DNA from: DATFVJ01 sp963826515
GTDB taxonomy: Bacteria; Actinomycetota; Actinomycetes; Streptosporangiales; Streptosporangiaceae
DNA: 64,000 nucleotides
Reading direction: 5' to 3'
Assembly (NCBI GenBank): GCA_963826515.1
Contig: CAWGXI010000006.1
Coordinates: 335,766 to 399,765, forward strand
The notes beneath the pieces were generated by a model. The model did not search any database and had not been told where the DNA came from. It saw only the letters and a list, made by a program, of their open reading frames with translations. This document shows, one piece after another, positions 8,743 to 17,958 of the stretch (the first letter of the stretch is position 1; each line of letters starts with the position of its first letter). Position numbers and translations under genes: made by a program.

Positions 8743-9769
8743 TCAGAATCTGGTCCGGACCCCGTCCGCCACTTCCTCCGGGCTCAGATCGATCAATGCC
8801 TCTCCGTAGAGGCGCTCGAAATAGGTGGCATCGCTGCGATACGCGGGCTCCGGATTCGACCGGCTGAGCACCTTGAGCACAACCTGGTGCCCGTGCTCGT
8901 GTGCCTGCGGCCCGCCGCCGATCAGGCCAAAGTTGAACGACGTCAGGTTCCAGGCCCTGAAAGCGGCCAGGACTTGGGAGAGCCCCTGTCCCAGCGCCCG
9001 GCTGTCCTCCTCGGTCAGCTCGGTCACATCAGCTGCCCCGCTCACCACCGCCCACACCTCATGGAACCCGCTCGGCGCAAAGGGGGTCAGCCAGGCGACC
9101 CGGCCGGTGTGTCCCACCCATCGAGGACCGCCGGCCTTCCTGTTCGACCAGGGTCGCCCAGTAGGATCCATGCCTCTCTTTCCATGCTCCCGACTGCTCT
9201 ACCAGCAGGCGCTGGCCTGTCAGGCCGTAAGCGTCGTGAGCGGACTGGAGGTGGGGATGGACCAGCGAGGCGCCCGAGGGCGGAAGGTAGTTGCCGTTGA
9301 TCGAACTCCACCGGGCCGTCGAGTCCAGGCGCCGCACCGCCTGAGCATGGCGGACCATGGCGGCAAGGGCGTCCCCGACGATGGCGGGCGTCAGGTCATC
9401 GAGGTCGAGAAAGTGCCGCCCGGGGTCATAGATACCGACCGCGCTGTGGGTCGCGTACGCCATGATGTTGGGCACCACCACTGCCTTGCCGAGGCGGATG
9501 CGGCCTTCGGTAGTGAGCTCAGCGGGAAACGGGAACGTAGCCGCCTCGAGGTGCTCAATGTCGAATGGGCAGAAGGCGGGCTTCGCCGTGAGTTCAGTCA
9601 GGTCCGGCCGGCCCGGCGGCTGAAGCTTCACCCCCGTGAGGATCCGGGCGCTCGCCCCCGTCAGAGGGTCCCGCCGCCAACGCAGCCGCACTCGGGTCCA
9701 AGTCCCGCCAGCGGCAAGATCAGGAACTCTGGCGTCAAGGTCTCGTTCTTCGAAGTCGATCGCAACCAC
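8743..9769 (-). pseudogene. GalT/HIT-like nucleotidyltransferase, frameshifted
   Basis: The N-terminal part (from a GTG at 9769) reads as a galactose-1-phosphate uridylyltransferase-like protein: CPFDIEHLEAATFPFPAEL, RLGKAVVVPNIMAYATHSAV and, at residues 171-175, HPHLQ, matching the HPHxQ active-site motif of GalT. Near 9140 the frame changes. The remainder (GGPRWVGHTGRVAWLTPFAP, ALGQGLSQVLAAFRAWNLTS, LIGGGPQAHEHGH) runs in a second frame to the stop at 8743. Total length is one base over a multiple of three, so a single indel separates the halves. Sequence error is possible, but the neighbours are also broken. The natural substrate is uncertain. Confidence 0.75.
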
Positions 9770-9851
9770 GAGAAGAGCCTACGGGCGATCCTCGGGAAAT
9801 GGTGTGGCCGGAGCGCCGCGGCGCCAACAGCGTGCGCTCCAGGCCGCCGCC

Positions 9852-10647
9852 CTACGGGTGAGGCTGGAAATACTGAGCGAGAATGCCGCTGCGGTCGGGA
9901 GCCGCGCCAATCGCGAGGCTGCCCGAGAACGGGTAGTTGCAGGCGATGAGCACGACGAGCGAGAAGCCGATCGCAAGGGCGATCGCGCCGGCCCCGGCGG
10001 CGTGGAAAAAGGACGCTTCGCGATCCGACAAGGATGGTGTAACCGAGGATGATTACCGAGCCGATCAGGATCAGCCCGACGATCGGGACGGACAGGCCGC
10101 CGGCCGCGTCAGCGAGCCGGTTCCGGCGGGCGGAAAGGACGTCGTTGAGGCGTCCCACGGCGTCCTGATAGAACGCCGAGCCTGCGGCGGTCGTTGGCTT
10201 TACCGCTTGCATGGCCCGGTAGAGGTTGTCGACCGCGGCCGCTGCGCGGGCACTGCTGCCGCCGTCGCGGAGTTGCGGCCATTCGTCGTAGACGGCAGCG
10301 CGAACGTACGCCCCGCATGCCGCGCTGACGGCGGCCTGGTCGGCAGGCGAGAACGCGTGGCTGTCGCGGACGATCTGTGCGATGCCGGCAGCTTCCTGGC
10401 GCGCATTGGCCCCGGCGTCGCCGTAGGCCTGGAATGTGAGCACGACGACGAAGGCCAGCAGCAGGCCGAACAGAGTGGCCACGACACCGAGTAGCTGGGA
10501 GGAGACCTCGGCGTCGAAACCGTCCTTGGCCGCAGGGACGATTCGCCGGACGAGCCGGACGCCGAGCAAGGTAAGGCCGACGACCAAGACCACGATGATC
10601 GCGACCAACGCGCCTATCGGCACGGCGTTGACTACTGAAAGGAACAT
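9852..10647 (-). pseudogene. DUF4239 membrane protein, frameshifted near the C-terminus
   Basis: Starts MFLSVVNAVPIGALVAII at 10647. Two N-terminal helices flank a basic loop; QLLGVVATLFGLLLAFVVVL is the signature helix of DUF4239 (bestrophin-like) proteins, and the FQAYGDAGANARQEAAGI helix follows. After GYTILVGSR (near 10020) the original frame turns into Arg-rich nonsense. The expected ending, AGAGAIALAIGFSLVVLIA, then NYPFSGSLAIGAA and the stop at 9852, is in another frame. A single indel explains this. Function of the family is unknown. Confidence 0.75.
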
Positions 10648-10822
10648 CGCGGCACATCCTCCCCGATCCCAGCGTCCCAACCGTCGGGTCCAGATGGCCT
10701 AGAGCTCCTCGGCACGCCCTAAGCCGCGCGGGGCCGTCAGAAGCCGTCGTCCGCGGCGATGCGGCCAGACCCATGGCCCGCGAGGACCCCGTAGTCACGC
10801 ACAATCTAGTCGGCCCAGCCGG

Positions 10823-10863
10823 CCTAGCCGCGGCCAAGCCGCAGCCTAGCTGCGGCCAAGCCG
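10823..10863. repeat. 19-bp direct repeat in a 345-bp intergenic region
   Basis: CCTAGCCGCGGCCAAGCCG (10823-10841) is repeated with one mismatch at 10845-10863. Nothing else recognisable was found between 10648 and 10992. Confidence 0.6.
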
Positions 10864-10992
10864 GCGCAGGCCTCAGGAAGCCTGTCCGCGCCGCCGAAGA
10901 CGTCCCTTGCTCCTAACCCGCGACCGGCGGCGGAGCACCGCGCTCCCTGGATGGCCAGTTCCGGATCGTTGGGAGGTCACTACGCGTCGAAA

Positions 10993-11538
10993 TCATACCC
11001 CTTGCACCTGCACCCAGCCATGCGGCTGCCATTCCCAGTCGTATTTCCCGCCCCCTGCAACGCCTTCTGACACACGGCTGGAAATCAGCAGTTGTGCGAA
11101 GAACTTGAGGCGCGTTTGGCTGCTATACACGGGGTCCTGCAGCGTCACGGTGACGGAGCAGTGACGCCACCTCAGGTCAATGACAGCGGAGCAATGCACG
11201 GTCGGGGCGGGCGACGGGCCGAGCCCGGAATTGCCTTCGAGCCATAGCGTGCCGGTGCCACTGGCTGAGGCAGCGGACCAGGTGTCCCAGTGCAGGTCCC
11301 TTAGCACTCTAGACGGCGGGTACGACGGCGCATCAATTTCGACGTTAAGGGACGACGGCTGCTGGTACGCAGATACCGGGCCACCTGCCTGCTGCAGCAT
11401 CAGCACGTACGGCAGGCCGGCGCACGGGGTGGCGGCTGCTGCGGTGCCGATGGTCAGGACAATCGCCGTGAAGGCTGCCAGCCCCAGGGCAACAATCCTT
11501 CTCAGTTCTCTCGTCCTGCCATGGCACGGTTTACCCAT
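10993..11538 (-). CDS. Secreted protein of unknown function
   Basis: A 181-residue protein with a classical Sec signal peptide: basic start MGKPCHGRTRELRR, hydrophobic core IVALGLAAFTAIVLTIGTA, and an AAA-type cleavage site near residue 35. The mature part has four cysteines (TPCAGLP, VHCSAV and WRHCSV) and no transmembrane helix. Alternating Ser/Thr-rich strands suggest a small beta-rich extracellular domain. I do not recognise the family. Confidence 0.65.
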   Translation of the reverse strand: MGKPCHGRTRELRRIVALGLAAFTAIVLTIGTAAAATPCAGLPYVLMLQQAGGPVSAYQQPSSLNVEIDAPSYPPSRVLRDLHWDTWSAASASGTGTLWLEGNSGLGPSPAPTVHCSAVIDLRWRHCSVTVTLQDPVYSSQTRLKFFAQLLISSRVSEGVAGGGKYDWEWQPHGWVQVQGV

Positions 11539-11736
11539 TTCTCGTCTGCTCCTTCTTCTCGCACCTGCCAGCTATCCTAGCCCGCCGTTCCCGCCGTCCG
11601 CGAATGCGGCGCCTCTCGATAAACCTAAATTTTCCGATGTCTCCATTACTGATGTACTGTGGACCCTGTTGGGCCGAATTGGCGCAGGGAGAATAGATAA
11701 GGCAACATTGGCGACCGCAATCGACTCCTAAGACCA

Positions 11737-12896
11737 CTAGCCCGGGCTAGGACTGCCCTGCTGGGCGGGCAGCCACTCGAGCCATGCAGCGCCGGGGTGC
11801 GCGAGCGCGAGCAGCGCCCTTTCGCGGCGTCCCGCCCGGTAGGCGAGGCGCCCGACGACGCCGAAGATGCCGTCGCGGCGATTGCGGCCGGCAAGTCCCG
11901 GTGGCGCCGGAAGGCCGACGTCGCGTTCGTCCCCATGGGCACGAGCGGGTCGACCGAGATCCAGTCCAGGTCCCGCTCCGCGCCTGCGGCGTCGACCACC
12001 GCGCGGAAGCGCCTCAACTGGCCGGGTGAAAAGAAGACGCCGACGTAGGTGTCGACAAGACAAACCAGCGCGCGCGCGTCGCAGGCCCGAAGAATCCCGG
12101 GAAGCACATCGCAGGCGTCGCCGCGGACTGTCCGGGTCGGATGGCAGGTTGCGATCTCGGCGGCCCGCTGGAATCGGGTGACAGCGCCGATCTCCTGCGG
12201 GACACATGCCGTGAGCCACCCGCGGACGGCGGGTTCAGCGAGCTCGAGCGGCTCGGTGTCGATACCAACCCGATCCACGATCGCCGGAATCGCCAACGGG
12301 AGGGCGGGTGGCTGCTCGCCGCGGATTTCAACCTCGATACTGAGCTGGGAACCAGGGTCGCCTACCGATATCCTGCGGCCACCAGGGCCGCGGTACACGT
12401 AGCGGCAACGGTCCAGACGCAGCCCCAGTCCCGCGCCGGTGCCAACGTCGACGAGGACGACCTCGCGCCCGTCGGCCACCAGAGGTGTCAAGGCCGGTAT
12501 CACGTCGGCGCAGCGGCCCACCTCGTTCATCTGATAACGGTGCCGCGAGCACAGCTTAAGCAACTGGTCCCGGTGGTCGAGGCATAACTGCCGGTACTCG
12601 GCTGGGAACCGCACACCGACCGGGGGCTGCGGTTCGCCCACCCTCGGGAACCAGCTAGCCAGCGGCTCCGGCCTCAACTTCAGGACGAGGAACGTTGCCG
12701 CCGCGCCGAATAGCAATGGCGGGAGCTTGTCCGAAGGGATTGTCGCAGCGATGCGCAACAACTCCTCGTCGTCCCGGAGCGTCTCGAACTGAGCGGCAGT
12801 CAGCCGCCACGACGGCGGAGCATCGGCCGCCGACCAGGCGGCGGCAACCACGCCGGTCTGGTCCGCGACCACACGAGGATCGGTGGCAAAGGCCAC
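11737..12896 (-). pseudogene. DUF2332 protein, frameshifted near the C-terminus
   Basis: From the start at 12896 the protein has the DUF2332 pattern. RHRYQMNEVGRCADVIPALT lies near residue 120, and a Rossmann-like strand-loop VVLVDVGTGAGLGLRLDRCR near residue 150. Later come TRFQRAAEIATCHPTRTVRG and VCLVDTYVGVFF. After DLPAAIAA (near 11890) the frame is lost. The real end, GIFGVVGRLAYRAGRRERA then LLALAHPGAAWLEWLP, is in another frame ending at 11737. One indel is enough. The function of DUF2332 is not known; the fold resembles methyltransferases. Confidence 0.75.
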
Positions 12897-12963
12897 GATG
12901 CGAAGCCTAGCGCCAGCCCGAGCCTGCGTGCGGGCACGGCCGTGCGTAGGTCAAGATGTCTGT

Positions 12964-13335
12964 ATGCTTGACCACCTTTCAATCCAGTGCGCCGACGTGG
13001 CGGCGAGCGCCGCGTTCTACGACACCACACTCGCCACGCTCGGTGGCAGCCGTGTGATGGACTTCGGCGAAGTCATCGGCTTCGGCGTCGCAGGCAAGCC
13101 AGCCTTCTGGATCGGCCCGCGGACAACCGGCGAGGGGTTTCGTGAGTCGCATATCGCGTTCGCGGCGCCCGGCAGAGCGGCCGTACATGCGTTCTTCGAC
13201 GCAGCGGCAGGTACCGGCGCCGAAGTGCTGCACGAACCCCGCACCTGGCCCGAATACCATCCGCACTACTACGCCGCCTTCGTGCGCGATCCTGACGGCA
13301 ACAACGTCGAAGCCGTTTGCCACGCCCCGCAATAG
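12964..13335 (+). CDS. VOC-family (glyoxalase/bleomycin-resistance fold) protein
   Basis: A 123-residue single VOC domain pair. MLDHLSIQCADVAASAAFYD opens the first beta-alpha-beta-beta-beta unit with a metal-position His. FRESHIAFAAPGRAAVHAFF starts the second, and AAFVRDPDGNNVEAVCH ends it with the usual glutamate. The start at 12964 was chosen because the domain begins there; an upstream frame adds only Arg/Ala-rich residues. It is transcribed away from the DUF2332 gene and 24 bases before a protease gene. Substrate unknown. Confidence 0.85.
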   Translation: MLDHLSIQCADVAASAAFYDTTLATLGGSRVMDFGEVIGFGVAGKPAFWIGPRTTGEGFRESHIAFAAPGRAAVHAFFDAAAGTGAEVLHEPRTWPEYHPHYYAAFVRDPDGNNVEAVCHAPQ

Positions 13336-13359
13336 CGCCTGTCCTCACGTACCGTTGCC

Positions 13360-14226
13360 GTGACGGCGGGGACGAAGCTTCGTGCGCTGGCCGCCGCGAT
13401 CGCGATGATCGTGGCAGGCGGCTGCTCATCGGTGCCAGCAGCAAGCCATCGGCACCTTGCGGGTGGCGGACTGCCCGGTTACTGGACCCGGCCCAGATTG
13501 CTCGGCGCCGGGCCGTTGCGGGGGAACGGGTACCGGCCGGGAAAGTCGGCGAACGCGCACCCGGCCCTGCTGGCCCTGCGCGTCGGGGCGCTATTCGTTC
13601 ATGACGTCAGCGGTGACCATTACTGCACGGCGAGCGTGGTTGCGAGCCCCGGACGCGACCTGCTGATCACCGCCGCGCACTGCATCAACAGCGGGAAGGG
13701 CGGCAGCTACCGCCAGGACATCGTGTTCATCCCCGGCTACCGGGACGGCCAGGCGCCGTCTGGCATTTGGACGCCTGCGCGGCTGGTGGTCGCGCCGCAG
13801 TGGATAAGTTCGTCCGATCCGGACATTGACGTCGGCTTCGTCGTGCTCAACCTGCACGACGGAAACAACATCGAGGACGTGCTGGGCGCCAACCAGCTCG
13901 GCATCGACTCCGGATACCGGCACCTGGTGCGGGTCACTGGTTACCCGGCGAGCGCCGACGCCCCGATCACCTGTAGCAATTGGACCTCCCGGCAGAGCGC
14001 CACCCAGCTGCGCTTCGAGTGTGGCGGGTTCACCGGCGGCACCAGCGGCAGCCCCTGGGTAACACGTTTCGACCCGCAGACGCGGACCGGCACCATCGTC
14101 GGGGTGCTCGGCGGCTATCAGGAGGGCGGCAGCGTCCCGGCCATCTCCTACAGCTCCTACCTGGGTGCTGCGGTTCAGCGGCTCTACCAGCAGGCCGTCG
14201 CAGACGAGGCTGCTTCGGCCGGCTAG
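13360..14226 (+). CDS. Trypsin-like serine protease lipoprotein (S1 family)
   Basis: A 288-residue exported protease. The signal peptide ends in a lipobox (AMIVAGGC, Cys about residue 22), so it is probably membrane-anchored. The catalytic triad is visible: His in LLITAAHC (about 107), Asp in DPDIDVGFVVL (about 152) and Ser in GFTGGTSGSPW (about 230). A disulfide-type Cys pair flanks the His region (HYCTASVV and TAAHC). It starts at a GTG 24 bases after the VOC gene and could share its transcript. Its C-terminus ends convergently with the methyltransferase gene, overlapping by four bases. Target proteins are unknown. Confidence 0.88.
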   Translation: MTAGTKLRALAAAIAMIVAGGCSSVPAASHRHLAGGGLPGYWTRPRLLGAGPLRGNGYRPGKSANAHPALLALRVGALFVHDVSGDHYCTASVVASPGRDLLITAAHCINSGKGGSYRQDIVFIPGYRDGQAPSGIWTPARLVVAPQWISSSDPDIDVGFVVLNLHDGNNIEDVLGANQLGIDSGYRHLVRVTGYPASADAPITCSNWTSRQSATQLRFECGGFTGGTSGSPWVTRFDPQTRTGTIVGVLGGYQEGGSVPAISYSSYLGAAVQRLYQQAVADEAASAG

Positions 14227-15008
14227 TGCACTGCCGTGGTAGCGGCGAGGAACATGACGATGGGCCGGTATGGCTGCATGACCGGGCGGATCGCCGCGGC
14301 CGCGTGGGAGGCGATGTCGGTTGCGCGGCGGGGGCCGATGCGATCGAGCCAGCCGGCGAAGATCGGATGGCCGAGGCGGTAGCTGACGAGCTGCCCGGGC
14401 TCGGTGACGCCCACGTCGACCGGCCGTTCCTCGACCACGATATCGGCGAGCCCGGCCGCGCGGGCTGCGGTGCCCATCGCGCTCGCGGTGCCGAGGACCG
14501 GGGAGGCAGTTGCCTTGAGCTCGGCATACCAGTCTGGAACCCGCCACCCCGCGTCCTGGGCAACCGCGTCGACCCGGTCACGTGCCTGGCTTCGGCTGGC
14601 ATTGCTGAACACCGCAGCGAGCACTGCACCTCCGGGGCGGGTAACACGGACCAGTTCAGCGAGGCCAGCCGCAGGTGCCTTGAGGTGGTTCAGCACGAAC
14701 GCGGCGACGGCGTCATCGACTCGGCCGGCGGGGATGGGCAGCGCACGGATATCGGCGACGGCGCACGGCGGCCTGGCGTGAGCATGCCAGCCCAGCATGT
14801 CGAATGACAGGTCCATGGCGACGGGACGGGCGCCTGCCGCTACCAGCGCGGAGCTGGCCGCTCCGGTGCCCGCGCCGGCGTCGAGCACCGCGCGCCCGGC
14901 GAGTGGGTGGGGGCTCGTCGCGACGAGCTCGGCGGCGATGGGGCCATAGACCAGGGTGGCGCCGTGCGCCCACCGCCGGCTGGCGCCGGCGTAGCGGTCG
15001 GCGGTCAC
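14223..15008 (-). CDS. SAM-dependent class I methyltransferase
   Basis: A 261-residue protein with motif I AVLDAGAGTGAASSALVAAG (near residue 40), an acidic end of strand 2 (AMDLSFDML), and motifs DIRALPIPAGRVDDAVAAF and LVRVTRPGGAVLAAVF typical of Methyltransf_11/25 enzymes. The GTG start overlaps the stop of the upstream phosphotransferase by four bases (GTGA), so the two are translationally coupled. The methyl acceptor is unknown; pairing with a small-molecule kinase suggests a small metabolite. Confidence 0.85.
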   Translation of the reverse strand: MTADRYAGASRRWAHGATLVYGPIAAELVATSPHPLAGRAVLDAGAGTGAASSALVAAGARPVAMDLSFDMLGWHAHARPPCAVADIRALPIPAGRVDDAVAAFVLNHLKAPAAGLAELVRVTRPGGAVLAAVFSNASRSQARDRVDAVAQDAGWRVPDWYAELKATASPVLGTASAMGTAARAAGLADIVVEERPVDVGVTEPGQLVSYRLGHPIFAGWLDRIGPRRATDIASHAAAAIRPVMQPYRPIVMFLAATTAVH

Positions 15009-16018
15009 CCGGCCGTCCTCGGGATCCCGATGCCCTGGCGCGCGGCGGCGTCAGCGACCCGGCTCTCCCACCAGGACAGTTCGCCGTCGTCGCCGAGTGC
15101 CTTTTCCCAGCCGAAGGTGGCCATGATGGCGATCAGGCACAGGTCGAGCTGGGCATCCCACCAGCTGCCGGTGGCGAGTCCGCGAGCCTCAAGCGCGATA
15201 CGGAACCGGTCGATGGCCGCTTCCTTAGCCTCAGGCAGCCGGGCCCGGTTGAGGGCCAGGTACCAGCACAGCTCCCAGCAGGCCGGGCCGGAGCCGGGGT
15301 ACGCCCAGTCGAGCAGAATGGTGCGCCCGTCTGGGTGGGTGCCGAGATTGCCCATTTTCCAGTCGCCGTGCAGGAACGTGCGCGGCGTAGCGGAAAGCGG
15401 CCCGGTGACAAGCCCGGGCCTTTGATGAAGGAGGCTGGCGATGCCCGACAGCACCGGTGAGCGGCCGGGCAGGGATCGCCATCCCGCCTCCGCGGCCGCG
15501 ATCGGCGGGGGTACCTCGGCGGCCAGCAGCTCAGCGGCGATGTTGTCCGGCGCGAAGAACCGTATCCGCTGCTCCATCGTGGTCAGGCCAGCGTCGTCGT
15601 GCCAGCCCCAGAACGTGCGAGCAAGATCGGCCATGTGCTCGATGAAACCGCGGTGCTGGCTGGCCGGCACGACGGTGTCGCCCTCGGGGATGAGGAAGGC
15701 GCCAACGTCGCGCATGACCATCGTCAGCTCAGCGCCGCCGCCTGCGCCGCTGACCTGCATGGCCACCACCGTGTGGTCGATGCTGGCGGGTGTCCGGGCC
15801 ATGATCCCGGACTGCCATACCAGGTAGGGGCGGTGGACGTGATCGCCGGTGACCCGCATGATCCAGTCCGATGCCGGGCTGAGCCGCTTGACGAAATACG
15901 GTTCCCCGTCGATCACGACCCGCTCGTAAAGCGCCCCGGACCTGGCGTCACCGGGCCGCAGCCCGGCCCGGGTGGACGCCCGCGCCAGCAGCTCGTCCGC
16001 CGATTCGATGGCCGCCAT
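15005..16018 (-). CDS. APH-family phosphotransferase
   Basis: A 337-residue protein-kinase-fold small-molecule kinase. It has an N-lobe with the ATP-lysine segment PYFVKRLS, the catalytic loop FLHGDWKMGNLG (HGD-x4-N, about residue 217), and the metal-binding ILLDWAYPGSGPACWELCWY block that replaces DFG. The ATG has an AAGGGGA site. It is upstream of and coupled to the methyltransferase gene. Family members phosphorylate aminoglycosides, macrolides, choline or other metabolites; the substrate cannot be read from the sequence. Confidence 0.82.
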   Translation of the reverse strand: MAAIESADELLARASTRAGLRPGDARSGALYERVVIDGEPYFVKRLSPASDWIMRVTGDHVHRPYLVWQSGIMARTPASIDHTVVAMQVSGAGGGAELTMVMRDVGAFLIPEGDTVVPASQHRGFIEHMADLARTFWGWHDDAGLTTMEQRIRFFAPDNIAAELLAAEVPPPIAAAEAGWRSLPGRSPVLSGIASLLHQRPGLVTGPLSATPRTFLHGDWKMGNLGTHPDGRTILLDWAYPGSGPACWELCWYLALNRARLPEAKEAAIDRFRIALEARGLATGSWWDAQLDLCLIAIMATFGWEKALGDDGELSWWESRVADAAARQGIGIPRTAG

Positions 16019-16032
16019 GTGATCCCCTTAGC

Positions 16033-16398
16033 TCACTTCCCTGGCTGCTTCGCGTAGCTGCCGGCGCCGAACCAGTCAACGGTCACCACGGGCTCGTCGC
16101 CGACGACCCAGGCGTCGTGGCCGCTGGGCAGCGCGGTGATGTCTCCTGGGCCGGCGGTGAACTCCGTGCCGTCGTCCATCCGGATCGCCAGCCGGCCGCT
16201 GAGGTGGTACTGGAAGTTCGGCGCCTGGCAGCTGGCCGTGCCGGCGATCGGCTGCACGTCGTTCGACCAGCGCCACCCCGGCTCGAAGACGAGCCGGCCG
16301 ACCTCACCGCCGCCGACCCGGAGGATCTCGGCGTGCCCGTGAGGGAACTCACGGGGCTCATCCGGCGCCCGGAAGCTGCGGTGCTCGGTCGTGTCCAT
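16033..16398 (-). CDS. Cupin-domain protein
   Basis: A 121-residue single cupin domain: a jelly-roll with PGWRWSNDVQPIAGTASCQ and FQYHLSGRLAIRMDDGTEFT in the first motif region, then AGPGDITALPSGHDAWVVGD in the second. Only some of the canonical metal His residues are present, so metal binding is uncertain. The ATG follows GGGGAGGG. The gene is divergent from a TetR gene, and three identical palindromes in the shared promoter imply TetR control. Confidence 0.82.
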   Translation of the reverse strand: MDTTEHRSFRAPDEPREFPHGHAEILRVGGGEVGRLVFEPGWRWSNDVQPIAGTASCQAPNFQYHLSGRLAIRMDDGTEFTAGPGDITALPSGHDAWVVGDEPVVTVDWFGAGSYAKQPGK

Positions 16399-16443
16399 CG
16401 TGCCCTCCCCCTCACGGCCGCCACAGCCGCGTTGAGATACTCC

Positions 16444-16499
16444 TGACCTACCGGTAGGTTACCTACCGGTAGGTAAGACCCTGACCTACCGGTAGGTCA
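16444..16499. promoter_or_regulatory. Triple TetR-type operator
   Basis: The perfect 14-bp palindrome ACCTACCGGTAGGT occurs three times (16446-16459, 16461-16474 and 16484-16497). The third copy extends to a perfect 18-bp palindrome TGACCTACCGGTAGGTCA. The copies lie between the divergent cupin and TetR genes, start-to-start spacing 15 and 23 bp. Their position, symmetry and repetition are what is expected of operators for the adjacent TetR protein. Confidence 0.85.
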
Positions 16500-16536
16500 G
16501 CAGTCAAGGGGAACTGACGGAAGGTGCACACCAGCG

Positions 16537-16890
16537 GTGGCCACACGTGAGCATGGCAACTCGCGCACCGCCGCGCGGATCCTCGACGCAGCCGAACGGC
16601 TGGTTCAGGACCGCGGTTTCAACGGCTTCAGCTACGCTGACGTCGCCGCCGAACTGCAGATCACAAAGCCAGCGCTGCACTACGACTTCGCCAGCAAGGC
16701 CGACCTCGGGGAGGCGCTCATCGCCCGCTATGCGGCCGCGACACGGCCGGGCCCGCGCACGGCCCGGGCCCGGGATGACATGGGTTGCAGCGGAGGTGGC
16801 GCTGCGAGCGGCTACTTCCAGGCGAATACCGGTTGCTCGAAGTGCGACACCCTGATCGTGCGGCCGTGCAGGGCTACCTGGCAGAACTGA
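16537..16890 (+). pseudogene. TetR-family regulator, C-terminal domain lost
   Basis: The first 65 residues form a normal TetR DNA-binding domain: TAARILDAAERLVQDRGFNG, FSYADVAAELQITKPALHYD and FASKADLGEALIARYAA. From about residue 67 the sequence becomes low-complexity (TRPGPRTARARDD) and stops at 117 residues instead of about 190. An out-of-frame piece further on (AVQGYLAELIDDRRSRR-like, near 16870) looks like a leftover of the ligand domain. So the DNA-binding half is intact and the ligand-binding half is deleted or frameshifted. The product might still bind DNA, but it lacks the usual dimer interface. Its 3' end overlaps the convergent Nudix gene. Confidence 0.65.
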
Positions 16891-17429
16891 TAGACGATCG
16901 CCGCAGTCGGCGCGTGCAGATATCTGCCAAGAAGGGGCAGCCGAATGACCGGTGACTCAGATTCCGGCATACGCAGCAGCCTGGGGGCGACGTCGAGGTC
17001 GGCCAGCGGGATTACGTGAATCTGCGCGACCTCGGATGCCGGCCCTCTCAACGCAGGGCTGACAGGGCCACCCCAGACCACCACCGGAGTTATCCGGTAA
17101 CCAGACCGGCTGGCATAGTCATCGAGCACCCCGAGGACATCGTCTGCCGCGACCTCTACACCCGTTTCCTCGCGTAGTTCCCTTCTGGCAGCGTCTTCGA
17201 CGGACTCGCCTGCATCGCGACCTCCTCCGGGCAGTGCCCACTGGCCAGCGTGGGAACGCAAGTTCGGCGCTCTTCTGGTGATCAGCAGGGAGAGCACATC
17301 CTGCTGGAGCACAATGCAGACAGCGACCGATGCAGCCTTCAGGCCCGCTCGAGCCACCCCGATGCGCCTGAAGCTGGCGAGATTTGCCGCAATAGCCGAC
17401 CTGTCCCGCGCACGAGATGGGGCTACCAT
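16812..17429 (-). CDS. Nudix hydrolase
   Basis: A 205-residue protein when started at the ATG at 17429 (MVAPSRARDRSAIAANLASF), which has AAGGGAT upstream; a longer frame adds an unrelated Arg-rich head. The Nudix box GGGRDAGESVEDAARREL-REETGVEV fits GX5EX7REUXEEXGU exactly (about residues 75-98). ALPGGG just before it and the preceding LLITRRAPNLRSHAGQW strand resemble CoA/NUDT7-type pyrophosphatases. The substrate is a nucleoside diphosphate derivative by family; which one is unknown. Confidence 0.85.
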   Translation of the reverse strand: MVAPSRARDRSAIAANLASFRRIGVARAGLKAASVAVCIVLQQDVLSLLITRRAPNLRSHAGQWALPGGGRDAGESVEDAARRELREETGVEVAADDVLGVLDDYASRSGYRITPVVVWGGPVSPALRGPASEVAQIHVIPLADLDVAPRLLRMPESESPVIRLPLLGRYLHAPTAAIVYQFCQVALHGRTIRVSHFEQPVFAWK

Positions 17430-17613
17430 CGCGGGCCATCCCTTCCCGTTGACTGACCTGATCTTCCTGTCGGCTGACCTGACCTTGTCAACCAGACAAC
17501 GCTGAGGAGAGCTGTCTGGGTCCCGCCAGGACAAGGAATAATCGCAGAAACGGGGTCGCCGCCGGCGGCGGTGCCGGTGGCCACCACCGCATCGGTCCTG
17601 CAGGAGGCCAACG

Positions 17614-17910
17614 ATGGACGAACACTTCGTCTGGATGACGACGCGCCGTATCGAGCCTGGCACCTTGACTGACTTCGAGCGGGCGTGGCGGCCGGACACG
17701 CATCCGGATGGCATGCTGCGCGCCTACGCGTACTGGTCGGAGGACGAGCAGCAAATCATCGGGGTCTCGTTTTGGATCTCAAAGCAGTCGTGCGAAGCGT
17801 GGCGGGCCTCCGAATCGGAGGTGCGCCGCCGTGCGGCGATGGCTCCCCACGTCCTTGATGAGCAGGAAGCGTTCTACCGTGGCCGCGAGCTAGTCGTGCC
17901 AGCTCGCTAG
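17614..17910 (+). CDS. Small ABM-like (dimeric alpha-beta barrel) protein
   Basis: A 98-residue cytoplasmic protein opening MDEHFVWMTTRRIEPGTLTD and containing FERAWRP, an AYAYWSEDEQQIIGVSFW strand pair and a C-terminal helix ending in EAFYRGREL. The pattern of a short strand, helix and paired strands matches the antibiotic-biosynthesis-monooxygenase/ferredoxin-like fold. The ATG follows CAGGAGG. Function unknown. Confidence 0.7.
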   Translation: MDEHFVWMTTRRIEPGTLTDFERAWRPDTHPDGMLRAYAYWSEDEQQIIGVSFWISKQSCEAWRASESEVRRRAAMAPHVLDEQEAFYRGRELVVPAR

Positions 17911-17958
17911 CCTGGCCCGCCGTACCTTTCGTCGCACGACCAGCCGTAGGCTCGCGCC

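Noticed and set aside
6751..12896. Explaining all broken genes as sequencing error
   Set aside because: Several have deletions, in-frame stops or missing domains, and neighbouring long genes are intact. For the single-indel cases (GalT-like, DUF4239, DUF2332) error remains possible.
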